From: Fennellomyces sp. T-0311 | Lineage: Eukaryota > Mucoromycota > Mucoromycetes > Mucorales > Lichtheimiaceae | Length of the DNA stretch: 64,000 nucleotides | Assembly: GCA_025266875.1 (NCBI GenBank) | Contig: JALLLT010000027.1 | Location: forward strand, 62,001-126,000 | Direction of reading: 5' to 3' | Shown here: positions 1 through 10,510 of the stretch, piece by piece | Layout of the letters: each line of letters begins with the position of its first letter | Numbering within the stretch: the first letter of the stretch is position 1 | Made by a program: the position numbers and the translations under genes | The notes under the pieces: generated by a model | What the model saw: only the letters and a program-made list of their open reading frames with translations | The model's database searches: none | What the model was told of the DNA's origin: nothing

Positions 1-498
1 TGTGAAGGTCGATGATGATTTTAACGCATACAACCGCATTTTCTTCGTTCTCAACTCGTAAAAGGTGCATCAACGTTTTGCACAGTTCGGCGGCGTGTTC
101 TTTGAGCGGTTCTGTTTGCGGTAGTCGATAGATGATCTCCAGTATAATGTTTCGTAGTTTCTGCCATATCAGTAAGTATAACTCTCTGGTAGCTCAATCC
201 ATTTGCTCCTACTTGTTCAGGTGCGTTGCTGATGAAAACTGGCGACCCGTTTTGGAGTATCTCGATGAACACCGGTATTAACGTTTGCAAAAACCGCGGA
301 TATTCCAACGTTTGGAATATTTCGACCTGATCTCGTAGTTCATTGGCGATCGTGACCTTGAGACTAACGGCTAGACACCCCGGTGTTAATGTTCAACACT
401 CCTTTGGTCGAATTGCATCCCGATCGTTGTCAGTTTTTTTTTGTACCTAGCTTTGGGTCGCCCAAGCGGTGCGCGTATACTTCCAAATTGGTGGTCAT
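1..498 (-). CDS. TRA1: Tra1/TRRAP-type PIKK-family scaffold, N-terminal part
   Basis: Tra1 is the large pseudokinase scaffold of the SAGA and NuA4 histone acetyltransferase complexes; it docks transcription activators. Three exons are visible (498-447, 370-213, 160 to the edge), joined by GT-AG introns in consistent phases. The start is the ATG at 498, giving MTTNLEVYAHRLGDPKL, followed by IANELRDQVEIFQTLEYPRF, ISNAPEQKLRN and RLPQTEPLKEHAAEL. These match the extreme N-terminus of fungal Tra1 and human TRRAP (the opening HEAT-repeat region). Only about 120 of an expected 3,700-3,900 residues lie in the window. The splices are inferred; the family identity is firm. Confidence 0.85.
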
Positions 499-2620
499 AG
501 TAGAAGCTTGCCGTTGGTCCTACGGTATCGCTCACGAGTATCAGTGGTTTTGCTAATGAGGTATACAGAAAGGGAAGCTACTGACGTCGCTTATGGCTCG
601 AGTTGGCAATGTCGGAGCGGCGACTTGAAGAAAACGAAGTTGGCAAGCGAAAGCGGGGCAAAGCTCAAAATCGCGCTGGTATAAGGGAAAATTGTAGTCA
701 CGTGACAGGACGGTTTCGCGGGACTCGTTTTCCTAATTTAGAGATGTACGGCGCTCTTGCTTCCGCTAAATAAGCATGGGCCTAACCTTGTCTATGCTTT
801 CTATCACAATTGGTTTTTATTCATACAGAATATGTTGGTAAGTCCATAAAAAAACGCATAGAAACGCTTAGGATACACTATGATCGATATATAATCCAGA
901 TATAGCTCTGGAGTACTTAACCTGCACGAAAAGCAGCAGTTTATAAAAATGAGTTGAATAATAACGGATAATAAAGTGAGTTAGAGAATGAAGAGAGTGA
1001 GAAAAAATAAGAAAATGGCCTACTATTTGCATACAACAAATAATTGATGTAAAACTGGGTTGTTCGCATTGAATCGCGGCTATTTATACTTTTTCCAAAG
1101 CTACACCGACGCAAAGAAGTTGAATAAACGATAGAAAAATACAAGATGGAAGGTGACGGTTGCACAGAATTACTTAATATGAAACAGCATTTCATTAGAT
1201 TCTTTATTTTCAGAGCTCTACTGTTTTGCACCGCTCTTATTGAACATCCAAAACTCATGTTCAGCTTTGAAACCATCTAATAAAAGTATTTTGACAGCTT
1301 TAAAATGCGTCAGATATATCCTGTAATAAAATTGTCCCGAAGCAAGTACGTTTTCGGATATACAAAGGAACCCCGTTTTTGCACACAAAGGTTTTCAGAA
1401 AATGTAGTGCAAAACTGAAAGTGAATTGAGAGAAATACTGAGCCGGTTTCACTGTACCTGTCAATATTTCATCTGGTTGCTAATCCAAACTGATGAAGTT
1501 GATGTATTAACATGAATGGTCGAAACCATTAAACTATCAGCCTATTTCAATTTCTTTTCAATATTCCCTGAGTTATCGTTTCGATTTTCTATCAATGGCG
1601 AAGCTTTCGACACGTATTATGTTGGATATATTTAATGTGGTATTTCGAAGAATGAGCTGCTCTAAATACGGAAGACGTCATGCGACTTACTCAAGGTGAG
1701 ATCCGAGCATAGAGACATGATTATATTTACCTCCGTGGTAGAACTGTCACGAGAAGTAATCTGTAATATTGCCATATTAAGTCCCTAGTCTTGTTATATC
1801 ACAGCTGAATAGTATCCTTACGACCATATTGAGGTGATTCAGCGCGATTATCGATTGAGTAAATGGATCGTTGCCACTCGATGCAGCAATGGTGAAATGT
1901 CAAACCATCACGTCGATCGCGTCGCCAACAACATCAAGATCACCTTTGATACGTACTTTGTGGAGTGATCGAAAAGACCGACGCAGTCGGGATAACTTTT
2001 CAGCTATGGCTGTAATAGAATCTGGACGGGATATCGCCTCATCTAGGTACCGAAGCGCTATTGAGCTTACCTTACTATGTAAATCGAGAGACCGTAGTAT
2101 CTTCAAACGAGTGTAGTCTATATGTCATGGAATATATTTCATTGGACCCTTATTAACATTTATTGCTTAAGCCTTAGTTTCTGCAACCCACTCACTCGTG
2201 GAATTTGTTCATGCATCATGCTTCAAGTGTAATGGCTATCCGAAGTTGAAGTGCGTACCACACATAGCATTAATTGTAAATGTCCGAATAATCGGGAAGT
2301 TCCCTTTGCTCAGCATCCAGGAACAGATAAAGTTCCATGGCATTGTAGCACAAGTTGCTCAGCAGGCTTTGTCCTATATGTAGGGTTTATTTGCGAAATC
2401 CACGCGTCTTTGAGCGCACACCAGACTATGCTAATAACTGAAACATATTTAGTTTACTATATGTACATAGCTCGATTATTCTAGAAATGTATAATACCGT
2501 TTCTGAGCAATTAAAAGCTGACAACTTTTGGAAGCTGCTATTTCAATGGATGACGGTCTAGTCTAATTACACAATGCAAATCGAACACATTAATGGCTAA
2601 TTAGCTACGCAGCAATTATT
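499..2620. other. Gene-poor AT-rich stretch
   Basis: No gene could be supported over about 2.1 kb. A minus-strand open segment at 1900-2103 reads like helical protein but has no ATG, no partner exon and no family I recognise. A plus-strand cysteine-rich open segment at 2251-2481 is equally orphaned. Either could be an old gene fragment. Confidence 0.4.
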
Positions 2621-3165
2621 CTAATGAGTGCTAGGAAGCACAGCAGCAGGATATGATCGTTCTATTTCGGGAAACGGATTGCCATCGTCTGTCGTCGTCC
2701 CAGAGATCGGCTGGGAATGTTGAACGTATAGGGGTAATCCATGGTGCCCTTCTGGATCATCACTCAGATAATTATTTTCTGGATGACTTTTGCGTCTTTT
2801 GATACACCTTCTGAATGGATTCGAACATATATACCCCCAATATGTCCAACTCATACGGTCCGAAAGCCATTTTTCCTTTCCCCAGCAGGCGAAGCAAAGT
2901 GATATAGGAATATAACAGGGATAGAAAAGTACAATGACATGAAACTTCCAGTTCAAGCAGTTTGTTCGCAAATCTGTGTTGTTTATACTATGTTAAACGC
3001 GGGCTTCAGTAACATTCGATTTTTCGATAGCTACGTACTTGTTAATCCTGAACCTGGTATTTCTGCTCGGATTTCGGCTACCACGAGATACAGAAAGAGA
3101 ATTGCAACAATCCCAACAATGGGAAAGATAATGGCAAGGTAAGTTGCTACACGTCCCATAAAAAG
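2621..3165 (-). CDS. Possible membrane protein, model incomplete
   Basis: The minus strand has a hydrophobic segment at about 3160-3065 (VATYLAIIFPIVGIVAILFL...) that looks like a transmembrane helix. A separate open stretch follows at 2971-2621, with basic CIKRRKSH and a polar proline-rich tail to a stop. The order (helix, basic stretch, cytoplasmic tail) fits a single-pass fungal membrane protein. I could not find splice sites that join them cleanly, nor an N-terminus. It may be a gene remnant; no function is proposed. Confidence 0.25.
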
Positions 3166-3540
3166 TTGTAAGTTAGGTAAACCCATGATAATTTCGAATT
3201 CAGGTAACCGCTTGACTTATAGAGTCCTGCACGTGATGCCCCACAAGATGAGTATAAGTGGAACAACAAAACAAATGTGGGATCAATGCAGTAAAATTGA
3301 GGCCAACTTGTGTGTTATGTACTGTTTATACACGGGTTATGCTTACCATAATTCCTGGTAAGGTTCTTATATGCTTTTTCCTATATTTGATATTGAACGT
3401 TTGTTACAGTAACCTATCTAACCATAAGTAATGTACTTTATCGTAAGCCAGTAATAATCTAAGCTCTTCCAATTATAAATTGATATCTGATATTCATATT
3501 ACACTTTGTCAAATGGATTGCAACAATAGTAAAACTGTTA

Positions 3541-3720
3541 TAGTGGCCGCTTTATATAATGATATTTTATATAACGATAATTCGATATAACGATATAACG
3601 ATACAATTCTCGATGCACCAAAACGGTAATCACTGCCAAATCCCATTTTATATAACGATATTTTGATATAACGATAAAGTTTGGGCTGCACCATCGTATC
3701 GTTATATGAAGCGGCCACTG
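3541..3720. mobile_element. 180-bp MITE, pogo/mariner-like, TA target duplication
   Basis: The two ends are inverted copies: TAGTGGCCGCTTTATATAA on the left, and CAGTGGCCGCTTCATATAA when the right end is read on the other strand. They are flanked by TA at 3539-3540 and 3721-3722. The interior carries repeated ATATAACGATA units in both orientations. A TA duplication with CAGT-type ends is the hallmark of Tc1/mariner/pogo elements; 180 bp is too short for a transposase, so this is a non-autonomous miniature element. Confidence 0.8.
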
Positions 3721-3722
3721 TA

Positions 3723-4268
3723 TTGGTTCGATCATGAAGAAAGCCGTCCAATGACATTAAAAGTATCGATGGATAGCATGGTTCATATAACACTATATTG
3801 TACCTTGATTCACTATTAGAGCATTACATGCATGCCAAAGCACTCATAAAGTACTAAGTGATATATGCACTTTTGCAGACTGTGCACAACATCATTGTTG
3901 CACGAGCGTACCGCATAATCTAGTTCAGTAAAACAATTGCTGTTTAAAGTCATCGTTCACGACCAGCTTTGTCAGAGGATGCTTGCGATGGGCCACCCGA
4001 TTTCCAGTACATTTCAACGAGCAACGTACAATCCCTGTAACGCATTGACACAGCGGGGCTCAGGGGCGCAGGGGAAGGCATGATGCATAATTTGTTACTG
4101 AGACAACCATTGTCAATCGATACAGAGTCTTGTTTCAGACCAGAATCTTTGGATCGCATAAACTGTCTAATTATGCCGTAGAAAAGATATTTATTCAGGC
4201 ATCATAGATGGTACCGATTTAGTATAGAAGTATCAAGTTAAGTTTCGAATAACTACAACCTGTTTTCG
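3723..4268. other. Spacer between two mobile elements
   Basis: I see nothing I can support as a gene. A 69-codon minus-strand open frame at 3950-4159 has no recognisable motif. Confidence 0.4.
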
Positions 4269-4287
4269 CACGGTGGGAAATTCTTAT

Positions 4288-4430
4288 GCAGAAAATATTC
4301 AATTTTTATTCAAATATATGAATATTCAAAAACTGCCACTTTCGAATATTTTCTGAATATTTCTTGAATATTTGATTTAGCAGAGGATGAATATTTGCTG
4401 AATATTTGCTGAATATTTGAATATTGCTCG
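4288..4430. repeat. Subterminal GAATATT repeat array
   Basis: About ten GAATATT/AATATTC units crowd this stretch just inside the left end of the CACGG element. Similar but fewer units lie inside the right end (about 5840-5910). Such arrays normally serve as transposase or accessory-protein binding sites. Confidence 0.65.
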
Positions 4431-4763
4431 GCCCTGTGTTATTGCTTTGGAGGCACGTATGTCATTTTTTTATTTGGAATACACAGTACATAAACTAATG
4501 ATGATCAATATCTATGTAGATTTAGGGCTTCGTTTTCTTTTGTTTGGCCTCTGTAACCCCTCTTGATTATTCGTGGTAACTATGACTTTCATGGGTCAAA
4601 AGAGAAACGCTTTTATGTATACAAGAGTTTCTTACCTTCACTATTGTTCCATGGCCGTAGTACTCGCTGTTCAACCCGATTTGCTTGGCGAGCAGTATTA
4701 TCTAGAATTTATTATACTAGAATACTTGAATACGTTACTTACAAATGCCTTCTTGACTTCCGT

Positions 4764-5749
4764 TTATTTGATATTACCATTCGTAATAGCTTGATCAGCA
4801 GACTGTAAGAAGCCACTACAAAATAAATCAATGCATTAATGGAAAAACTTACCGCTATTCCTCGATTCACAATTATCTTGATGCTCTCATTCTCATTGTT
4901 GGCAGGTACTTCAGGAACTTCAGAAACTTTGCCGCAAGATACTTCGGGTACTTCATTGGATGTACCATTATCATTGTTCGCTAATGTTCAATTGTACCCT
5001 TGCGTAAAAAAGTTCGACTCTAAAATGACCACCACTTACTAGCACTCTCCTTTGTATTCCCCCAAGCATTCACCATCAGCAACTGAGCACCAGGAACCTT
5101 CGCGCGCGGACAAAAGATACTGGTCACAAACGCAGGTTTCAGGTGCTTCTGTGGCTGCCTCTTTTTGGTAGGGGTTAAGATTGTTCCAACTCGTTGATTC
5201 AGAAAGTTGCAAAGTGGTTTGGATCTTCTGTGCTGTCGCTATAGTGTAATGAACCACATTGCTCTTGAACGTGAGAAAATATGTCTCTTTCCAATACTCA
5301 GCACCTTTGTTTCGTGCCATGATCTTCTTGCCTAGTTGCCTGTATAGCATCCAAGGAAATTGTCTGGTGGAACCGTTGTCATATTTTGGATGCGCGTAAT
5401 TTCGAGAGAAAGCTATATCCTTGAAGGGCTTGACAGCCGCAATACCTGTGATAGCTGGAACCTCAGTATTGGCACTGATGGTGTTATATTTGGACTTCAT
5501 TTCAACAACTTCATGCTCAACTGCTCGAATTCGTGTCGACATAATGGAAGTCTCTTGCTTCAGTGTCGATACTGTGGTTTCCATGCTGCTGACATCCGTG
5601 TGGAGTGAAGAAACTTCATTCGCTAGGTACTGGAGCGAGGAGGTAACTGTAGAAAAGCTTTGCATTAATACAACAAGAGGGTTTTGTTCGACATTCGTTA
5701 GCAGATTGTTCATTGTAGTGTGTATTGAATTGAGAAGAGGAACTCGCAA
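4764..5749 (-). CDS. Coiled-coil protein inside the CACGG element
   Basis: I do not recognise this protein. The main open frame begins at 5749. Residues about 30-85 are heptad-like (coiled coil: ...SSLHTDVSSMETTVSTLK...). A globular part follows with YAHPKYDNGSTRQFPWMLYR, a helical stretch and NPYQKEAATE, ending in a cysteine-rich tail. Read straight through it stops at 5039. A better-looking model removes an intron at 5073-4981, adds an exon at 4980-4853 (VPEVSCGKVSEVPEVPANNE) and a last exon at 4802-4764; all phases agree. It sits wholly inside the inverted-repeat element, so it may be an accessory transposition protein (compare EnSpm TnpA) or a captured host gene. Confidence 0.55.
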
Positions 5750-6413
5750 CGATGATAAGTAAACAAAAAAAAAATTAAACTGATTACGTTGACCAAAAAC
5801 CCCCTGAAACCACTTTCTCCCTCAAAGCTTTATTCGAAAAATATTTGATTTTTGCATATCTGAATACTGGGATATTCAGGTTTTGAAGGTCTGAATATTT
5901 CCTGCATAGAAATTTCCCACCGTGTCGACTTCTGTTTGGCTTAGTAAATGGAACATTCGAGCTGCCACACGATTGGGCCAGAAAGCTCGTCATTGAAACA
6001 AACCGTCAGTGTCCCTGCCATATTTACAGGAATGTGAATGCGCAAATCTAATCACACCGCGAGGCTTCACTGGTTATCCACCCAATAATTCCATTGGTTA
6101 GCTGGCCGATTATCCCTAACAAGGCAGGTTTATTCGACTCGAGAATGCCATTGCTTGGCTTTGATGCACCTCATTCTGTAAATGTTAATCACCAACGATT
6201 CAACAGGTCCCTCGGGATTTATTCCGTGAAAAAGCACCAAGAACTGATAAATCTGACTCGAACGTTAATCCAAATATAAAATACGGTTCATGAGGGCAAT
6301 AGGAGGTAGTAATAGTTAAGCCACACACTTTTATAATAATCAAAGTGTGTTTGTTTATCTGAAGCAAAGAAAACAAACATATATCCCTTCATAATGATAT
6401 ATCAATATAGGAG

Positions 6414-7415
6414 TTATTTTCGCCTCTTGGTGATGATGGAAACTCCATCAAATAAAGGTAATGTCACTTGATGTACTCGAGGATCTCGCAATACGTGTTG
6501 ATTAAATTCCAGCATACTTTTTGCACCTGTAGTAAAGAAGTCTGTATATTTGAAGGGAGCGGGGTCTTCATATCCAGCATCACGATGCACCTTGCCACAG
6601 AAAAGAACTAGAAATGACTATGTTAAAGCACATTGATCATTTTTTAAATAGCCAAAGCTTGTGGCGGGTGATGATACTCTACTAACCATTATCAGCGATA
6701 ATCATGCCTCGATCAGATAAAAGATTGTTGTTCATGATCATGTCAAAATAAGAAATATAATTGGGTTTGTCGGCATCTACATAGAGATGTACGTACGGGT
6801 AAGATCCGATATAATGCAAAAAGCTTCCTGACGTACCGAGAAAGACCATATCAAATTGCTGTTTGTCTTTTGCAATGGTGGCTAAGCTAAATATACCATT
6901 TCTTCCGTTATCAAATAAACAATAAGAATTTAAGTTCATATTTACCTTTCTAATCCATTTCCCAGGCGAAAATGAACACGGTCTGTCAGCTGTAACTGAT
7001 CAATATACCGACGTGCGACTTCTTGAGCCTTGGGATCCACATCAAGTGAGAAGATTTTACCACCTGGCCGCAAAGCTAACGACATGCATATAGTGGAAGT
7101 TCCTGTAAATGTACCAATCTCAAGGATGCGGGATGGCTGCAGAACGTGGACAAGCTGATGAAGGTATTTGGAACATACGTTCCCTATCATCATTGCTGGC
7201 ATGTCAAAGGCCCTAATAGTTTCCTGCGCCAATTCGTCGAGAGCCGCTTGTACTTCTGATGGGAAGGGTGTACTCACAGCATCAGCGTATCGCTCCTCCG
7301 AGACACGCAATCTGTTATTGTAGTTATTCATTGTGCGTTCTTCCATCACTGTACTAGAGAACCGAATGGATGTTGCTGGTCGGTACAAGGTCGACGCAGC
7401 GAAAAGTCTAAACAT
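6414..7415 (-). CDS. SAM-dependent O-methyltransferase (family 3 type)
   Basis: This 267-residue enzyme belongs to the cation-dependent catechol/caffeoyl-CoA-type O-methyltransferases, which transfer a methyl group from S-adenosylmethionine to a hydroxyl. The SAM-binding motif I reads ILEIGTFTGTSTICMSLAL, followed by GGKIFSLDVD. After splicing there is FDMVFLDADKPNYISYFDM, the family's metal/SAM DADK motif; the aspartate is rebuilt across an intron (6836-6777). Exons are 7415-6946, 6886-6837, 6776-6687 and 6607-6414, all in phase. The first 25 residues are rich in R, S, T and A without acids, which suggests a mitochondrial presequence. The substrate cannot be told. Confidence 0.9.
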
Positions 7416-8718
7416 GTTGCTGTGTGTAAACTTATAGAGATGCCCTCGTATTTATATAAGTCGTTATTTAGTATTCAACCGAGAACCTGCGAAAGAACAT
7501 ATGCAAGTATTTTGATGACCCATTACATTGATGACCAGGCGAGTACAAAATTTGGTAAGTACGTTCACGACGAAAGATTATAATGCTTTCCATAATGCTT
7601 TATATACTTAGACGTACCACTAGTGTGCCTGAAGCATTTGACTTAATGAAAATTAAACATAGACATATGTATGTGTTTGTAAAGTGCTTTGCGTCGCAAA
7701 AATGCCATTGGCAGATTTCAAGTTTTCTCGATATTTAAAGACAGTGTAGACATACACATACTACTTTTTGATGCACAAGATTGTCTGAGACATATTTTGA
7801 ATGCTAATATTAGTTATAGAAACATAGCATGTTTGAGCACTTTCGCTAACATTGGTTCATATGTAACAGGTATTTCTAGAAGCCATAGCACCTCGTACGA
7901 CACTTGCTGAACAATATACTTTCTAAGACATGCAGTGCATTATCTAAAAGCGCAGTTAGATAACAAGCACTATAGATTTTTTTGTGCATGTATGTAGTAA
8001 TTCTGTCCCAGGACTGAAAATATGCGTATAATCTGAAGATAGTGCGGATGTAGTAGTTAGAAATAGGACGTTTCCGCAGGTTTTTTGGCGCTTGCTCTGT
8101 ACCGCGCTTGGGACAAAGCACAAACGAAACTTATAATACTACAATGAAAATGCAATATAGGAGTTTAAAAACGGTATGATGGCGGTATAGTAATTAGTAC
8201 AATTAAATATACGTAGGTATGCTGGGCACCTCACTGGAACGTCGCTCAAAACCTGGCGAACGAATATATTGGCATTTTGAGCATATCTATACGTTTACCA
8301 TCACCTACTTCCAAGATTCCAATCCGCGATACGAAGCGAGCGAACATTAACCCATTGCTTACCAGAGAATACTTTGATATCATGGCATATCATGAGCTAC
8401 AAGGCATAATTGAAAGGGAGGAACGATGTGGCGAACATCAGCTAGTGATATAATGGCATCCAAACTCTTCTTTTGCTGGTGCACTTAGTAGGCAATATAA
8501 ATTGGCAAAGTCAAGGCTGAGCAATGGATAATGTACAAGAAAGTCTCGGCAAAGTGTTCGGAAACAGCCAAACATATGTCACACTATCCCAAATGACACA
8601 CGTTGCTAAAATCGGTCCGAATCCTAAGCCTTGAGCCGCCAAAGAACAGAATACGTAGTTTTGCATCCGATCGATCATTCGGCAGCGTTTAAATAATAAT
8701 AAAAAGAAGTTAGAGGTT
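7416..8718. other. Intergenic, no gene seen
   Basis: About 1.3 kb of AT-rich DNA between the O-methyltransferase start and the Vps17 stop. No open frame here shows motifs or usable splice partners. Confidence 0.45.
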
Positions 8719-10265
8719 TTATTTTTGCTGTACGTGTGATAGCACTTTTTGCCAAGCAGCCAGTTTTTGTCTTTCCAGTATTAGTTGGCTTTTGGCGTAT
8801 TCTCGGATGGACGATATCATGTCACTTGCAGTTTGAGGTTTGTACCTTTTCTCCAGATCTTCGTCGTAATGGCTGTCGACCCGTTCATAGCGCTGAAGTG
8901 CATCATGCTCGACGCGTCGTGCCTGTATCAGCTGATCAGCGAAGCCGTAAAGTTACACAGTACACAAAAAAAAACTCACGTATTCCAGCTCAGCAATAGC
9001 ATCATTCGCTTGATCACGATCTATGTTGGAAGATGACTTGAGTCGTTCGACGTTGCGCAAACTGGACTCGGTCCGCTTCCGACTTGAGAAATAGTCCGCG
9101 AGTGCCGATAGCCGTCGAGTCATAATACTCTGAGCATTCACAGCGTTCTTGATTTGATAATCCACCTCTTCCCCTATGGTCTCGCTCAATGCGATTTGCT
9201 ATGTGTGCGTATGAGGATGGGGGTTCGATCGTTGGCGTGGTGTGTTTACCTGAAGTAGCTCGATGCTATGCAATTGTTGACATGCCTTAGCAATGTGCTT
9301 GTAAACACTGTGTCATACATATGCGTTAGAAAGCAGGAACATGGAAGCACGATGATGTCATGTTACCGTACATGAATAGTTCCGGGTGTCGCTCCATCCC
9401 GCCATAAGTAATCCAAACAGAAGCAAGGTCTATCCATGCTTGTGCGCAGCCTGTGTACATCCAAGTTGTGATAAGTTCTGCACCGGTTCTACACTCATAC
9501 TGTAAACTCTAACCTTTTTGTTCACGCAACACACGGGATAAACAAGGCTGCAAGAGACCCAGATAAAGACGAAACGCATCGATCTGTTCATTCAGCACCC
9601 AAAACTCAGGCTCCAAGTCCTCTTGCCGTATGGTTGCACTGTGTCGCTTGTGCGGCTTCGACACTTTCTTTTTGTTCAACTGCGGTCGGAACTTTTTTTT
9701 TTCAAGAACGCTATAAGCTTTTCACCCTTTGAAGCGGAGGTTCATCACACTATGTGGCCAGCTTACCTACCCCGACTTCACTCTCGATAAACTCCCGTAG
9801 TCCCTCGCTCTGCTGGATGCGCTCGTGGCCTGCTATCCGATCAAGCCAATGCTGCACTTTCAGGTCGGGAGTCGATCCGTCGTCGTCCATATTGACCAGC
9901 TGAAGCCACCAGCTGCGACTCAGCGTGCGGCCCTGCTTGTCGTACTTGGCCCGAGGACATACCGGCAAAACAGGTATATACACATCGTCAAGTGTTGCAG
10001 TCAGGTGTCCATGGAGTTTCTCGAGTTCGCTGTAATATCGAGGTATACGTCGTTGCTTGTGTTTGTACTTGACAAGCGTTGTCTGCGCACCTTATCTATG
10101 AATAAAGCGCCACGGCGGCCTTGCCTCCCCCATGCTTACCAGTGCTTGTATCCAAAACACCGGATCTTTGCGATTGTAGTCGACTGTGGTGATCCGCAGG
10201 TACAATTGAGGGAATTGCCGGTTGGTTGTTGTAAACTCATCTTGGTGCCAGCCCTCAAGCGACAT
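8719..10265 (-). CDS. VPS17: Vps17-type PX-BAR sorting nexin (retromer)
   Basis: Vps17 pairs with Vps5 to form the membrane-bending half of retromer, which recycles receptors from endosomes to the Golgi. Seven exons (10265-10140, 10082-9771, 9691-9514, 9477-9372, 9307-9250, 9198-8980, 8922-8719) give 400 residues with every phase consistent. An N-terminal PX domain reads FPQLYLRITTVDYNRKDPVF, YYSELEKLHGHLTATLDDVY and IPVLPVCPR, then the FIESEVG|FRPQL signature typical of Vps17. The rest is a helical BAR region ending SHVQQK. Intron positions were chosen by reading-frame and family fit; an additional 5' exon is possible. It could be another fungal PX-BAR nexin, but the PX-to-FIES spacing favours Vps17. 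Confidence 0.8.
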
Positions 10266-10510
10266 GATGAACACCCCCGTTGTCGCTGAACGAGTAAAAC
10301 GATGGTGATGAGATCACTGTGTCAGTGGCGTGTCCGTGTAAGAAAAGAGGGACGGAAAGAGAGGGAAGGTCAAGTCAGTTATAGAGAAAAATGCATTGTT
10401 CGTCAGTCATCCAATTGAATTGCGACTCTTCCTCCCAAATGGAAACTTGTGAACACAAATCGATGTATTATAAGGCATGAACGAATCGATACAAAAAAAA
10501 GATGTAGATG

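Larger units (their letters stand above)
4269..5924. mobile_element. 1.66-kb element with CACGG terminal inverted repeats and 3-bp target duplication
   Basis: The left end starts CACGGTGGGAAATTCTTATG and the right end, read on the other strand, starts CACGGTGGGAAATTTCTATG; the match continues for about 33 bp. Both ends are flanked by TCG (4266-4268 and 5925-5927), a likely 3-bp target-site duplication. Inside each end are many GAATATT/AATATTC copies, a subterminal array. CAC-type ends, a 3-bp duplication and dense subterminal repeats recall CACTA/EnSpm elements, but no DDE transposase is present. The only gene is a coiled-coil protein on the minus strand. Class assignment is inference. Confidence 0.6.
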
